64,000 nucleotides of DNA from Mariprofundaceae bacterium (GCA_021772895.1 JAJFLC010000007.1:42387-106386), one strand, 5' to 3'. Numbered from the stretch's first letter, positions 45,870 through 54,879 are shown. The notes: generated by a model from the sequence alone, not told the origin. Translations and numbers: made by a program.

Positions 45870-47756
45870 ATGCTAAAAAAGATAAACAAACCTGAAACAT
45901 GGCTGGTTGCCCACCGCGGTGATCAGGATGGTGGTATTGAAAACACGCTGGCTGCATTTGAATCGGCTATAAAATCAGGTGCTCAATATGCCGAATGCGA
46001 TATCCAGTTTACCCGCGATATGGTTCCCGTGGTTATCCACGATGATTCGCTAAAACGCCTGTGCGATCTGGCGTTGCATGTCTCGCTACTTGATCTGATC
46101 GACCTAAAAGAACTCTGCCACCCCTACTTCACGCTGCTCACGTTATCCAAACTGCTGACATGGCTGGAAAGAAACCCACAACTAACACTCTTCATCGAGA
46201 TTAAACCCGATATCCGCACAAGAATCGGAGACAATGAAATCGCAGCCATTCTCTCAAAACAGATCCCTGAGGCTCTGCTATCCCATATCGTTCTCATCAG
46301 TGAATCAGGTCATATCCTCGATGCCTGTCGCCCTCAACCAAATTGCCGCATTGGCTGGGTTGCCGAAAAAAACACGCCTCCAGAATCAGACATGGACTAC
46401 GTGTTTATCTCCTATAAAAAGGCGGAGACAATTGCACACTGGCATGACAAAGGCATCAAAGTCGGTCTCTATACAATCAACGAAACAAAACTGGCGCACG
46501 AGATGCTGGCCATGGGTGCCGATCTGATCGAAACCGATCGATATGCCAACATGCTTATTGAACAAAAAAAAAGCATCGAACAGACTGCATCCACCGATAC
46601 TGACATCCTTATTATCGGCGGCGGCATCTACGGCTGCGGTGTGGCACAAGCAACCAGTGCCTGTGGTTACAGAACCATGCTCATTGAACAGAAAAAAATC
46701 GCCTCCGGCACCAGTAGCCAGTCCACCAAACTAATCCACGGCGGTCTGCGTTATCTTGAACAAATGAATCTTAAACTCGTCTATGAGGGTTTAAATGAGC
46801 GCGAACACCTGCTCAGACTTGCGCCGAGCCTCGTCACCCGTGAATGGTTTTACATTCCGGTCTATCAAGATAGCAAACGCCCGCCATGGATGATTGCCTG
46901 CGGACTGTTGCTCTATTTTATACTCTCCGGTGGTCGTTCCAAATTTAAATGGCTCTCAAAAAGCGAATGGACAACAACATTACCAAGATTAAATACGCAA
47001 GGCTTACGAGCCATCCTTGCCTATGAAGATGCCTCGACCGATGATGCCGCGTTAACCCGTGCCGTAGCCACCTCGGCCCAATCATTTGGTTGTGACATTC
47101 ATGAAAAAACAACTGTGGAACATGCCATCCATGACGATTCCCAATGGCTTGTTCGGCTCTCCGATGGACAGAAAATCACAACAAAGATACTGGTAAATGC
47201 CGGGGGGCCATGGGTCAATCAGATCACCGAAGTCATCAAGCCGACCCCGCCAAGTATCGACATCCAACAGGTACAGGGCAGCCATCTTGTACTCAATCGT
47301 CCATGCCCCGGTTTTATCTATACGGAATCACTTGATGGCCGGGTGATGTTTTTCAGACCATGGAAAGGAAAAACGCTGGCAGGCACCACCGAAACCCCGT
47401 TCCCGTATCATCCAAACACACAAGATGACCCTTCAAAAGCAGCACCGACCGAAAGTGAGATTGCAGATATTCTTGCCACCTACAATCATTACTTTCCAGA
47501 TTTTCATTGTCGGCCATCTGATATCGATCATACCTTCTGCGGCTTACGGGTCTTGCCCATAACCAAAGGCACTGCCTTTGGTGCCAGCCGGGAAACTGTC
47601 ATTCTGTGTGATGATAAAAAAAGACCACGCTATCTTGCAATCTATGGCGGAAAATTAACCACTTACCGCAAGGAATCGGAGAAAGTTTTAAACATCATCA
47701 TGCGGCACATCACACCGCCAAAAGTTCACAGCACTCAAGATATTTCTTTGCCTTAA
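45870..47756 (+). CDS. Fusion of glycerophosphodiester phosphodiesterase and FAD glycerol-3-phosphate dehydrogenase
   Basis: A 628-residue protein with two complete enzymes. Residues 1-230 form a GDPD TIM barrel: catalytic His15-Arg16 (AHRGD), Glu42 and Asp44 (ECDIQ), His57 (IHDD), IEIKPD and ADLIETDRY. Residues 245-610 form an FAD-dependent glycerol-3-phosphate dehydrogenase of the GlpA/GlpD type: ADP-binding GGGIYG (250-255), the signature ASGTSSQSTKLIHGGLRYLE (278-297) and a closing IYGGKLTTYRKE. The order suggests that glycerophosphodiesters are hydrolysed and the glycerol-3-phosphate is oxidised to dihydroxyacetone phosphate by the same chain, feeding electrons to quinone. No signal peptide; no clear ribosome binding site. 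Confidence 0.9.
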   Translation: MLKKINKPETWLVAHRGDQDGGIENTLAAFESAIKSGAQYAECDIQFTRDMVPVVIHDDSLKRLCDLALHVSLLDLIDLKELCHPYFTLLTLSKLLTWLERNPQLTLFIEIKPDIRTRIGDNEIAAILSKQIPEALLSHIVLISESGHILDACRPQPNCRIGWVAEKNTPPESDMDYVFISYKKAETIAHWHDKGIKVGLYTINETKLAHEMLAMGADLIETDRYANMLIEQKKSIEQTASTDTDILIIGGGIYGCGVAQATSACGYRTMLIEQKKIASGTSSQSTKLIHGGLRYLEQMNLKLVYEGLNEREHLLRLAPSLVTREWFYIPVYQDSKRPPWMIACGLLLYFILSGGRSKFKWLSKSEWTTTLPRLNTQGLRAILAYEDASTDDAALTRAVATSAQSFGCDIHEKTTVEHAIHDDSQWLVRLSDGQKITTKILVNAGGPWVNQITEVIKPTPPSIDIQQVQGSHLVLNRPCPGFIYTESLDGRVMFFRPWKGKTLAGTTETPFPYHPNTQDDPSKAAPTESEIADILATYNHYFPDFHCRPSDIDHTFCGLRVLPITKGTAFGASRETVILCDDKKRPRYLAIYGGKLTTYRKESEKVLNIIMRHITPPKVHSTQDISLP

Positions 47757-47854
47757 TTTCAAGCTTCGGCAACATTCGGCTCCGATCACTTCAGCAGAAG
47801 TGCAAATCGGCTAAGTTCACTTTGTATTAACTATATTGGAGAAACGCTTTCCAT

Positions 47855-47896
47855 ATGAAAAATCATTGGATTGTTTATGTTGTGTGTATCACATGA
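47855..47896 (+). other. Possible 13-codon leader peptide coupled to cytochrome b
   Basis: MKNHWIVYVVCIT, whose TGA overlaps the ATG of the cytochrome b gene (ATGA). GGAG lies about 13 bases before its ATG, whereas the cytochrome gene itself has no evident ribosome binding site. Translational coupling would explain this. It is a short frame and could be chance. Confidence 0.35.
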
Positions 47897-48477
47897 GTGA
47901 AGCATTTATTTATATTTGGGACAAGTTTGTCAGGTTTTTTCACTGGAGTCTTACCACTGTATTCGCACTGCTCTATTGCAGTGCCAATTATGAATATGAT
48001 GATATCCATTTTCTACTGGCTTATCTGTTGGTCTTACTGTTAGTCGGTCGTATTATGTGGGGCTTTATCGCACCCGGACATGCACATTTTTCAAGCTTCA
48101 TCTATCCACTGTCTGAAACACTACTTTATCTGAAAGCTCTGGTGACCGGAAACACTCAACGTTATCTCGGGCATAATCCAGCAGGTGCATTGATGATTTT
48201 TGCATTTTTCCTGTTACTGGCCTTGATGACCGTTACAGGTTTCATCATGCTCACCTGGGGTGAATATGAGGGGCCTTTTTGGGCAATCGGAATCGATTTT
48301 ACCAATACAACAGCCGAAACATGCAGGCAGATTCATGAAACATGTACAAATTTGTTGCTAACCCTTATCGCATTTCACCTGATGGGTGTAGCGCTTTCCT
48401 CATTTAAACATCGTGAAAACCTTGTCTCCGCCATGTGGCATGGAAAGAAAAAAAACAAGTGTAAAAATTCCGCATAG
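47893..48477 (+). CDS. Cytochrome b561/hydrogenase-type cytochrome b subunit
   Basis: A 194-residue inner-membrane protein with four hydrophobic segments (about 15-30, 38-57, 95-117, 145-165 by eye). Histidines suited to haem ligation lie in RFFHWSL, near the second helix (HFLLAYLLVLLL) and late in AFHLMGVALSSFKHRENLVSAMWHG, the closing phrase typical of Ni-Fe hydrogenase cytochrome b/b561 family members. It probably passes electrons from the quinone pool to the exported cytochromes c encoded just downstream. The chosen ATG (47893) gives the normal N-terminus. Confidence 0.88.
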   Translation: MSEAFIYIWDKFVRFFHWSLTTVFALLYCSANYEYDDIHFLLAYLLVLLLVGRIMWGFIAPGHAHFSSFIYPLSETLLYLKALVTGNTQRYLGHNPAGALMIFAFFLLLALMTVTGFIMLTWGEYEGPFWAIGIDFTNTTAETCRQIHETCTNLLLTLIAFHLMGVALSSFKHRENLVSAMWHGKKKNKCKNSA

Positions 48478-48569
48478 ACAGCTCTGTCTTTTTTTTCATA
48501 ATCCCGCCGATTTTCAGACAAACCTGAGCGAATCACACACATATTAAAACCAACTGGAGAAGTAAAAAA

Positions 48570-49157
48570 ATGTCTTCAAAATCCTTTTCACGTTTAACGA
48601 TTCTGGCCTGCACAATGGCTGCTACGCTGCCATTATTTGCAGCCAGTGCAGCTGCAAATGAGCTTGACCTTAATCTCTCTCCCATCCTTACTGTGGAAGA
48701 AACCATCTTACTGGCACAGGCCGATGCAGAGACGAACACCGCTCTCTATGCAGCTGATCCACGAGTCAGCCAAGAGAAGAGTCTGTTGTCAGGCAAACGT
48801 ATTCATCAGTACCTTGGTTTTGGCTCTCTGCTTTTTGCCGGCCTTGCGGCTGTCACCGCAACTGATTCCGAGGGTGGTGCCCAAGTATCTTCTAGTAAAA
48901 AAAACCTGCATCGTGCCATGGGTTTAACCGCAGCCGCTCTCGGTGGTGCAGCCATTGCGAATGGCTTTTATGTGCATAAGGATGATTTCAATCTCGATAA
49001 TGGCTGGCTGGATCCAGATAACATGCACGTCTTATTGGCCATTGCCGGCACGTTGGGTTATGCCATCGCCGTATCCACCAAAGGTAAAGGCATTCATGCC
49101 GGAGCAGGTGCGGGTGGTGCTGCCCTTATGGGTCTAGGCATCGCTCTGGAATGGTAA
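48570..49157 (+). CDS. Unrecognised four-helix membrane protein with a His at each helix
   Basis: A 195-residue protein. A signal-like segment (about 1-29) is followed by a polar stretch and then four hydrophobic segments. Each begins with a His: KRIHQYLGFGSLLFAG, KNLHRAMGLTAAALGG, DNMHVLLAIAGTLGY and KGIHAGAGAGGAALMG. This regular placing would put two His on each side of the membrane and suits two b-type haems, but I know no family match. SD: GGAG about 13 bases before the ATG. It lies between the cytochrome b and the SHP-like cytochrome c genes, so a role in that electron chain is likely. Confidence 0.75.
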   Translation: MSSKSFSRLTILACTMAATLPLFAASAAANELDLNLSPILTVEETILLAQADAETNTALYAADPRVSQEKSLLSGKRIHQYLGFGSLLFAGLAAVTATDSEGGAQVSSSKKNLHRAMGLTAAALGGAAIANGFYVHKDDFNLDNGWLDPDNMHVLLAIAGTLGYAIAVSTKGKGIHAGAGAGGAALMGLGIALEW

Positions 49158-49164
49158 CATCAAC

Positions 49165-49563
49165 ATGAAAGTTGCTATTCTACTTGCACTATGTTTTTTT
49201 TCAGTGAATGCGATAGCCGCTAGTAATGCAATCACTGAAATGCTTACCTTATATCAAACTGAAGGCGCTCATGACTTTACCGCTGACGGTGTTGAAAGCC
49301 TTTGGAACAAAAAGATACGCTCAGCAGCAGATGGTAGCGAGCGCAGCTGCGCAACCTGTCATCACAGTGACCTGAAACTTCAGGGCACTCACTTTAAAAC
49401 TGGAAAAATAATCGAACCTATGGCTTTTTCGGTTAATTCTGAGCGGTATCAGGAAACAAAAAAAATAAAAAAATGGTTTCTGCGCAATTGCAAATGGACC
49501 TGGGGCAGAGAGTGTACGGCCCAGGAGAAAGGCAACTTTCTGACCTATCTGAAATCACAATAA
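49165..49563 (+). CDS. Monohaem cytochrome c of DUF1924/SHP type
   Basis: A 132-residue exported cytochrome. Signal peptide about 1-19; haem motif CATCH at 62-66. A later Asn (Asn91 in PMAFSVNSERY) and two Cys (109 and 117, likely a disulfide) follow the pattern of sphaeroides haem protein (SHP), where Asn is the distal ligand and the haem can bind O2 or NO. In Rhodobacter and Shewanella shp is co-located with dhc and a cytochrome b gene, as it is here. It starts 7 bases after the four-His gene. Confidence 0.85.
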   Translation: MKVAILLALCFFSVNAIAASNAITEMLTLYQTEGAHDFTADGVESLWNKKIRSAADGSERSCATCHHSDLKLQGTHFKTGKIIEPMAFSVNSERYQETKKIKKWFLRNCKWTWGRECTAQEKGNFLTYLKSQ

Positions 49564-49585
49564 ATTCTCCGGGAGTTATCACCAA

Positions 49586-50125
49586 ATGAAATATAAAACT
49601 TTATTGCTAACACTCTCTCTTCTGGCATGTTCTACTGCCGCCGATGCATCCGGTTTTGGCAGTCTGTTTAGCCATAAAGGTGTGAAGCAGGTGGATATAC
49701 CGCTTTACCAGGAAAGTTGCGGAGAGTGTCATTTTGCTTATCAACCCGGACTGCTGCCTGAGCGCTCATGGAAAAAAATGATGCTGCCTGCAAATCTGGA
49801 GAATCACTTTGGTGAAAATGCAGAGCTACCTGAAGAGGATCGTCTCGAGGTGCTCCGCTTCCTGCTGGAATACTCGGCTGAAAAATCCTTCTACAAACGA
49901 TCCATTAAAATTGCACGCTCACTCAAAGCGGATCAAACACCGCTGAAAATCAGTGAAGTCCCTTACATCAAGCGCAAACATTTAAAAATTCCGGCAAAGA
50001 TGATTACCGGCAACAAAGGCGTACGCCTGCTTAGCAATTGTAATACCTGTCATAGCAAAGCCGCCGAAGGCAGCTATGATGATGATACGGTTTTCATCCC
50101 TAATTTTGGCTATTGGGACGACTAA
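49586..50125 (+). CDS. Dihaem cytochrome c (DHC family)
   Basis: A 179-residue exported cytochrome with a signal peptide (about 1-21) and two haem motifs, CGECH (45-49) and CNTCH (152-156). The layout, with QESCGECHFAYQPGLLPERSWKKMM between them, and the closing FIPNFGYWDD, match the DHC (PF09626) dihaem cytochrome, the partner of SHP. It probably reduces the SHP-like protein. Last gene of the electron-transfer cluster that starts at 47.9 kb; 22 bases after the SHP-like gene. Confidence 0.9.
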   Translation: MKYKTLLLTLSLLACSTAADASGFGSLFSHKGVKQVDIPLYQESCGECHFAYQPGLLPERSWKKMMLPANLENHFGENAELPEEDRLEVLRFLLEYSAEKSFYKRSIKIARSLKADQTPLKISEVPYIKRKHLKIPAKMITGNKGVRLLSNCNTCHSKAAEGSYDDDTVFIPNFGYWDD

Positions 50126-50215
50126 CTATTGTACTCAGCATCATAGTTGCAAAAGCGCACTCTTTTTCGATTTTAGTGCTAGGCATTTTTTTTCATTTGG
50201 AGTACACTTAGTACA

Positions 50216-50383
50216 TCGTTGCACTGGCGTTGTGGTTTATAATCTTGAGCCGATACGCACTGAACGGGAGCTTATCTTTTCTGATTGTGTGAATCCCTGA
50301 ATTGGGATACCTGATATCAGATTGCTGCGCCCACCTTAGCATTAAGGGTTCAGTCATTATAGATCACAACGCCAGTGCAACGA
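50216..50383 (+). ncRNA. ssrS: 6S RNA
   Basis: A 19-bp perfect closing stem (TCGTTGCACTGGCGTTGTG at 50216-50234 with its complement at 50365-50383) encloses a structure with the conserved 6S features: TTGAGCCGATA on the 5' side pairs with AAGGGTTCAG on the 3' side, a large central bubble follows, and an apical stem contains ATCCC/GGGAT. 6S RNA mimics an open promoter and holds sigma-70 RNA polymerase in stationary phase. The length (about 170) is right. A strong terminator follows at 50396. The neighbours zapA and ygfA of E. coli are absent. Ends are approximate. Confidence 0.85.
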
Positions 50384-50395
50384 CAACAAATAAAC

Positions 50396-50428
50396 TAAAA
50401 GCCTGCCCCTTTCCTGGCAGGCTTTTTT
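50396..50428 (+). terminator. Rho-independent terminator of 6S RNA
   Basis: AAGCCTGCC and GGCAGGCTT form a 9-bp stem with an eight-base loop, followed by TTTTTT. It lies 13 bases after the closing stem of the 6S RNA. Confidence 0.88.
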
Positions 50429-50664
50429 ATTTTCTACCAAAACAGTTATCTGCTTATTCTGAGTTAATAAAACAATCAAAATCCGACAGGTCAATGATTG
50501 TAAAATTTCACGTTTTGATCTTTTCGCGCAGGGGTGCTTTTATTGACCACATTATAAAGTCACGCTCCCCCTAGTCTTCACTCCACAGAGAAGTAGTAAA
50601 AGAGTAACCTGCCCCCGTTCCAATATTGTGGCTTGAATTAGCAGAAATCAGGAGAACTTGAATC
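50429..50664. other. Intergenic region before yceH
   Basis: About 235 bases between the 6S RNA terminator and yceH. I see no gene; it presumably carries the yceH promoter, with GGAG about 12 bases before the ATG. Confidence 0.4.
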
Positions 50665-51324
50665 ATGACCGAAGAACCAGCAAAAGGGATGTTATCAGAG
50701 CATGAGGCACGGATATTGGGCTGCCTGATGGAAAAACAGATGACCACACCGGATTATTACCCGCTTACCCTCAAAGCGTTAACTTCAGCCTGCAATCAGA
50801 AGAGCAGTCGCGTACCGGTGATGGACTTGAGTAACAGCGAAGTCTCGGGAGTCATCAACACCTTACGCACCCAAGGGCTTACCACTGCCCGCATGGATGG
50901 CCGGGTCGATCGTTTTGAACAACACCTCTCCCGCAAACTAAATCTATCAAGCAAAGAACGCGCAGTGCTTTGTGTTTTAATGTTACGCAGCACGCTCACG
51001 CTCAATGAAATTCGCATCAACACAGGCCGCATGGTCACCTTTGAAAGCAACGAAGAGCTACAGACATTATTAGAGCAACTTATCGAACGTGATAAACCAT
51101 TACTGGTGAGAATTCCACGCGCTGCCGGGCAACGGGAAGATCGTTATGCACACCTGCTCTGCGGCGAACCTGATATCGAAGTGTTTACAAAAGAGCCAAG
51201 CAATACATCAAGCACCGGTCAGATCAAATCTGATCGTATCTCTCAACTGGAAAAGGAAGTCACCGATTTGAAAGAAGAGGTACGCAGGCTTTGGCAGTTG
51301 ACCGGTTTAGCAAAAGACAAATAA
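50665..51324 (+). CDS. yceH: YceH family (UPF0502/DUF480) protein
   Basis: A 219-residue cytosolic protein with two winged-helix-like domains. LSEHEARILGCLMEKQMTTPDYYPLTLKAL, NQKSSRVPVMDLSNSEV and KERAVLCVLMLRSTLTLNEIR are typical of DUF480, followed by a C-terminal coiled coil (KSDRISQLEKEVTDLKEEVRRL). The function is unestablished. Monocistronic. Confidence 0.93.
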   Translation: MTEEPAKGMLSEHEARILGCLMEKQMTTPDYYPLTLKALTSACNQKSSRVPVMDLSNSEVSGVINTLRTQGLTTARMDGRVDRFEQHLSRKLNLSSKERAVLCVLMLRSTLTLNEIRINTGRMVTFESNEELQTLLEQLIERDKPLLVRIPRAAGQREDRYAHLLCGEPDIEVFTKEPSNTSSTGQIKSDRISQLEKEVTDLKEEVRRLWQLTGLAKDK

Positions 51325-51608
51325 AAGGCATAACTTTAGAAATACGCTCATCAAGTCTACCCCTTCTATGCTGTACCGAAGTGATAATAAATTAAGTCGA
51401 TGCAATGGCATGCGTTCTTTTTCCATCACAAATACAAAAAGAGCACCGAAACATACAGATAAATGTTATTTTTAACATGAAAATAACGAAAAACAAAGAA
51501 AATGATAGAATTATACAAATAACTTCTTAAAAAACAGTGCTTTCAAGGTCTTTTATCCAACCATTTCATCTAAAATATCCACGACTAACTTAACAAATCA
51601 ACAAATGC

Positions 51609-53288
51609 CTAAAACCTCAATTCAAGCTTGGCAATGGAGTGCGTCATCGGCTGCTGTTCGCCATCCTGATGCGGATGATCCACTTTCTGATGTCCGTAGA
51701 GCTGGAATGTCACCTGCTGTTTCTGTTTATCTACTTTGACCAGTGAAAAGTTGCTATCGGTATACACGGCCAAACGTTCAAAATGATACCCATCATCTGA
51801 ATCGCCGCTATCAGGCACCGTCTGCCCCAGAAGCCAACTCAAAGCACGCGGTTTATTATAGCTGATGGCACTCGATGTCAGCTGATAAAGGGTGGCACCA
51901 CTCTCCGCATCTGTCATACGAAATGCAGCAGATGTATGAACATCACCACTCAAAACACAAATGCGAATGCCCTTTTTAGCCGCGGCAAAAAGAAGTTTTA
52001 ATAACGCTTTGCGTTCATTGTCATGCAAGTGATGTTCCCACGCATCACGCAGATCATCCTGAAGGCCTGCTATTTCAGCGGCAAAATTATTATCGGCATT
52101 CACAAGCATCGGGGTCATATGCAACAGCGGCACCGCGGATGTGATAAACAGAAACTCTGTATCTGCCGGATCAAGTGCTTCGATCCATGTTTTAAAACGT
52201 TTGAACTGTGACTCCCCCAAAATCCGATACGAAGCTCTGTTGATATCGCGATGACCTCGCCCATCAAGCACATAAAAAGCCGAAGTATCATGGCGGAAGT
52301 GGTAATCAAACTGTGTCTCTTCAAGCCTGGGGTTATGGCAGTGCTGATATTCATAGTAGGCCGTTTTTGCACTCTCACCCATATCACTCAGCACATTTTT
52401 TGCATCCTGATAAGTCAGCCCTTTTTCCTGATAGTCAGGGAAGATTTTATCCATCTCGTCCTTATCATTACCTTCGCCGGTCAGATAATATGAGCCCCAG
52501 CCATCCATGATTTCATGATCATCCCATATCATATAACTCGGATAAGAAGAGAATACCCGCTGGACAATAGGGAAACCCCAATAACCACGATAAACATCAC
52601 GGAACCAACTCAACATGGCATCTTTGTCCGGCACGCTTTTACCATCTTTTTTATCCAGGTATTTATTCAAATATTTCCAGACATCCAAACTTTTCACACC
52701 ATCGGTGTACACCTGATCGCCACCCGCAATCATGAACCGGAATTCACTATTTTGATGCCGAGCCAATACTGCATTAAGAAAGTCCCACATATCCATATTC
52801 ACCGTGCTTGGATTACCAAACAGCGAATCTTTATAAGGCATATGGCAAGAGAAAAACGCAAATGAAAAGAGGTCATCCTGTTCAGGCAATGTTCTGAACG
52901 TAAACGCCCGGTCCTGACCCAACAGCATGCGTGATGTTGTCCCATCATCAAAAAAGAGGGCATAACCATAAACTGTGAAAGGTTCTAAAACATCAATATC
53001 GGCAACATAAATAGTATCATGATGATCATCATCAATTGAAAAATCGATGCGCCGAACTGCAACAGGAAGTGCCGCCAATTCTGTATAGGGAACCTGCTTG
53101 AAACTCTGTTTCAAACCCTCTGATTCATACATCGCTTCAGGAAAAACAAGCAGCGTAAAGTTGCCAATATAACCCGTTCGCAACCATATCTTTGTGCTTG
53201 TTGATGTTGTGTGCCCGATCAATGAGCCACTTTTTAAATAGCGATTCGGCCAGGGTCGTTCTGTTTTATAATTAAAATTATTTTGCAT
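51609..53288 (-). CDS. PhoD-like metallophosphatase
   Basis: A 559-residue enzyme of the PhoD-type alkaline phosphatase superfamily. Metal-binding motifs: FFSCHMPY (Cys/His region), IAGGDQVYTDG, IWDDHEIMDGWGS and CVLSGDVHTSAAF, in the family order. An N-terminal strand domain (about 15-145) precedes the catalytic part. There is no Tat or Sec signal at the N-terminus, unlike secreted PhoD, so it appears cytosolic and might act on a phosphodiester or polyphosphate; the substrate is unknown. GAGGGACAAG directly precedes the ATG. Flanked by about 280 bases of gene-free DNA on the right side of yceH. Confidence 0.87.
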   Translation of the reverse strand: MQNNFNYKTERPWPNRYLKSGSLIGHTTSTSTKIWLRTGYIGNFTLLVFPEAMYESEGLKQSFKQVPYTELAALPVAVRRIDFSIDDDHHDTIYVADIDVLEPFTVYGYALFFDDGTTSRMLLGQDRAFTFRTLPEQDDLFSFAFFSCHMPYKDSLFGNPSTVNMDMWDFLNAVLARHQNSEFRFMIAGGDQVYTDGVKSLDVWKYLNKYLDKKDGKSVPDKDAMLSWFRDVYRGYWGFPIVQRVFSSYPSYMIWDDHEIMDGWGSYYLTGEGNDKDEMDKIFPDYQEKGLTYQDAKNVLSDMGESAKTAYYEYQHCHNPRLEETQFDYHFRHDTSAFYVLDGRGHRDINRASYRILGESQFKRFKTWIEALDPADTEFLFITSAVPLLHMTPMLVNADNNFAAEIAGLQDDLRDAWEHHLHDNERKALLKLLFAAAKKGIRICVLSGDVHTSAAFRMTDAESGATLYQLTSSAISYNKPRALSWLLGQTVPDSGDSDDGYHFERLAVYTDSNFSLVKVDKQKQQVTFQLYGHQKVDHPHQDGEQQPMTHSIAKLELRF

Positions 53289-53461
53289 CTTGTCCCTCTA
53301 TCCCTTCAGGCTTACTATAACCACATATTCCGGTTTCAGCTACCCACTGGCGTGGGAGTAAGCCTTGCAAACATGTACTTGCCCCCGTTCAATGCTTCAC
53401 TGCATACCCGGTTAAACTAAATATGACAGGAAAATTTAAAACAAACAATAATGAAACTATG

Positions 53462-54109
53462 CTATTGACGCTTCTCGACCCGGTTAGCGCGTCTAAAATG
53501 AAAGTAGATGATCAGGCTCAGGATCGCGGCAAAAAAACACCAGACTGAGAAAAAGGCTTCTGTGTAAAACCAGTAGGCCACAGCAAAAAAACACAACGTC
53601 ATAAATCCAAAAATTCGTATCAACGCATGGCTGGAGAAAAATGCGACGATACAGGTCGCCGCAATATAAAGTACCATCATCGGCCACTCATAAAAAAACG
53701 GTGAGACATAAATGATATGTTTATCTACCACTGCCATAAGCGGTTGCATAGCAACTTGCGCCAACAGAAAAATAGCAACAACGATACCAACGAACCTGAA
53801 ACCCCACATCACTTTTTTTCGCCATGGTTCAATCTCCCGCTCCATCAATGCGATCGCAAACGGCACATAGGCTGGCCAGAGAAGATGTGAAAACATCGTA
53901 AACAGATACGTTGTAATCGTCTCAAGCAACGCCATATCGTATTGTATTGAGAGCCAGAGAATGCCTTCAGTAAGCTGCTGAACCCCGAACAGCAACGGGA
54001 TCGTCGCAAACGGCAGTTCACACTTGTTTGCCGCCCGTTTCAATGTCACCACGCCAAGTGCGCTTAACGATCCTCCGACAATGAAACTCGCTGTTGCTGA
54101 AAAACACAT
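53462..54109 (-). CDS. DUF6629 family membrane protein
   Basis: A 215-residue inner-membrane protein with seven predicted hydrophobic segments. MCFSATASFIVGGSLSALGVVTLKR and FATIPLLFGVQQLTEGILWL near the N-terminus match DUF6629, a family of unknown function. AGGTG lies six bases before the ATG. Stands alone. Confidence 0.8.
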   Translation of the reverse strand: MCFSATASFIVGGSLSALGVVTLKRAANKCELPFATIPLLFGVQQLTEGILWLSIQYDMALLETITTYLFTMFSHLLWPAYVPFAIALMEREIEPWRKKVMWGFRFVGIVVAIFLLAQVAMQPLMAVVDKHIIYVSPFFYEWPMMVLYIAATCIVAFFSSHALIRIFGFMTLCFFAVAYWFYTEAFFSVWCFFAAILSLIIYFHFRRANRVEKRQ

Positions 54110-54252
54110 AACACCTGCTATCTCTTTTCCCGGAAATCATCAAGCTATATCCACCAAAAAAACAAGAAATATAAAGGATTCGTTTTTTAGCTCACGACCC
54201 TTTGTGGTTAAGGATATTCCGAAAAACCACCTCCATGTAGCTTTTAAACACG

Positions 54253-54280
54253 CAAAGGCAAAAGCGCGGTTTTGCCTTTG
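54253..54280. terminator. Hairpin downstream of the S4-domain gene
   Basis: CAAAGGCAAAA and TTTTGCCTTTG form an 11-bp perfect stem with a six-base loop. It lies between the DUF6629 gene and the S4 protein gene, both leftward; it could terminate the S4 transcript, although no clear T tract follows on that side. Confidence 0.4.
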
Positions 54281-54392
54281 CTCACAAAATCAAACGCTTC
54301 GCTGCATGATTTTGGCAGGTCATCCATGGCCTGCACGGATCCTCTGACTTTTTCAGAGCATCCTTAAAGTCTAGCAGCTTCTTTATTCATAC

Positions 54393-54605
54393 TCACTTCA
54401 CTTGGATGCAAATTTTCTCGTTGCCAAATTCTACAATATCGCCTGCAACGATCTTTTTTCTTTTCCGGGTTTCCACCTCGCCATTGACCAAAACCAGACC
54501 TTCAACGATCACATGTTTTGCTTCACCACCACTGGAAACCAGACTTTCAAACTTAAGCAGTTTATAAAGCTCAATCGGTTCACTTGAAACGGTAACTTCT
54601 CTCAT
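54393..54605 (-). CDS. S4 RNA-binding domain protein (YbcJ-like)
   Basis: A 70-residue protein that is almost entirely an S4-like RNA-binding domain: IELYKLLKFESLVSSGGEAKHVIVEGLVLVNGEVETRKRKKI, with the closing VEFGNEKICIQVK. Length and sequence match YbcJ/YlmH-like stand-alone S4 proteins. Target RNA unknown. Confidence 0.85.
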   Translation of the reverse strand: MREVTVSSEPIELYKLLKFESLVSSGGEAKHVIVEGLVLVNGEVETRKRKKIVAGDIVEFGNEKICIQVK

Positions 54606-54879
54606 TTTATAAACGCCTCACTTCAATCTTATTTGAACAAGCATGGTGGATTTAGCCCCCAAAATGTAGATCCCAATTCAAAGTCGCAGGCGATTCCGAT
54701 TGAAAGCCGCGCCTAATTCCAGTCCAAAACCCCCAGCAACACCGAATGGCTGCTTCCGGCAGTCATTCAAATAGCAGTGTTTAGTTAACGTCCGTCTTGT
54801 GCGCCCTCTAAAGTCCTGTTGCTTTTCGAACCAATCCGTAGAGGGCCACTGTAGAACCCTTCAATAAGCTAACAACGCT
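54606..54879. other. Intergenic region with no visible gene
   Basis: About 270 bases between two leftward genes. I see no reading frame with protein character and no clear hairpin. It should hold the promoter for the S4 gene. Confidence 0.35.
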
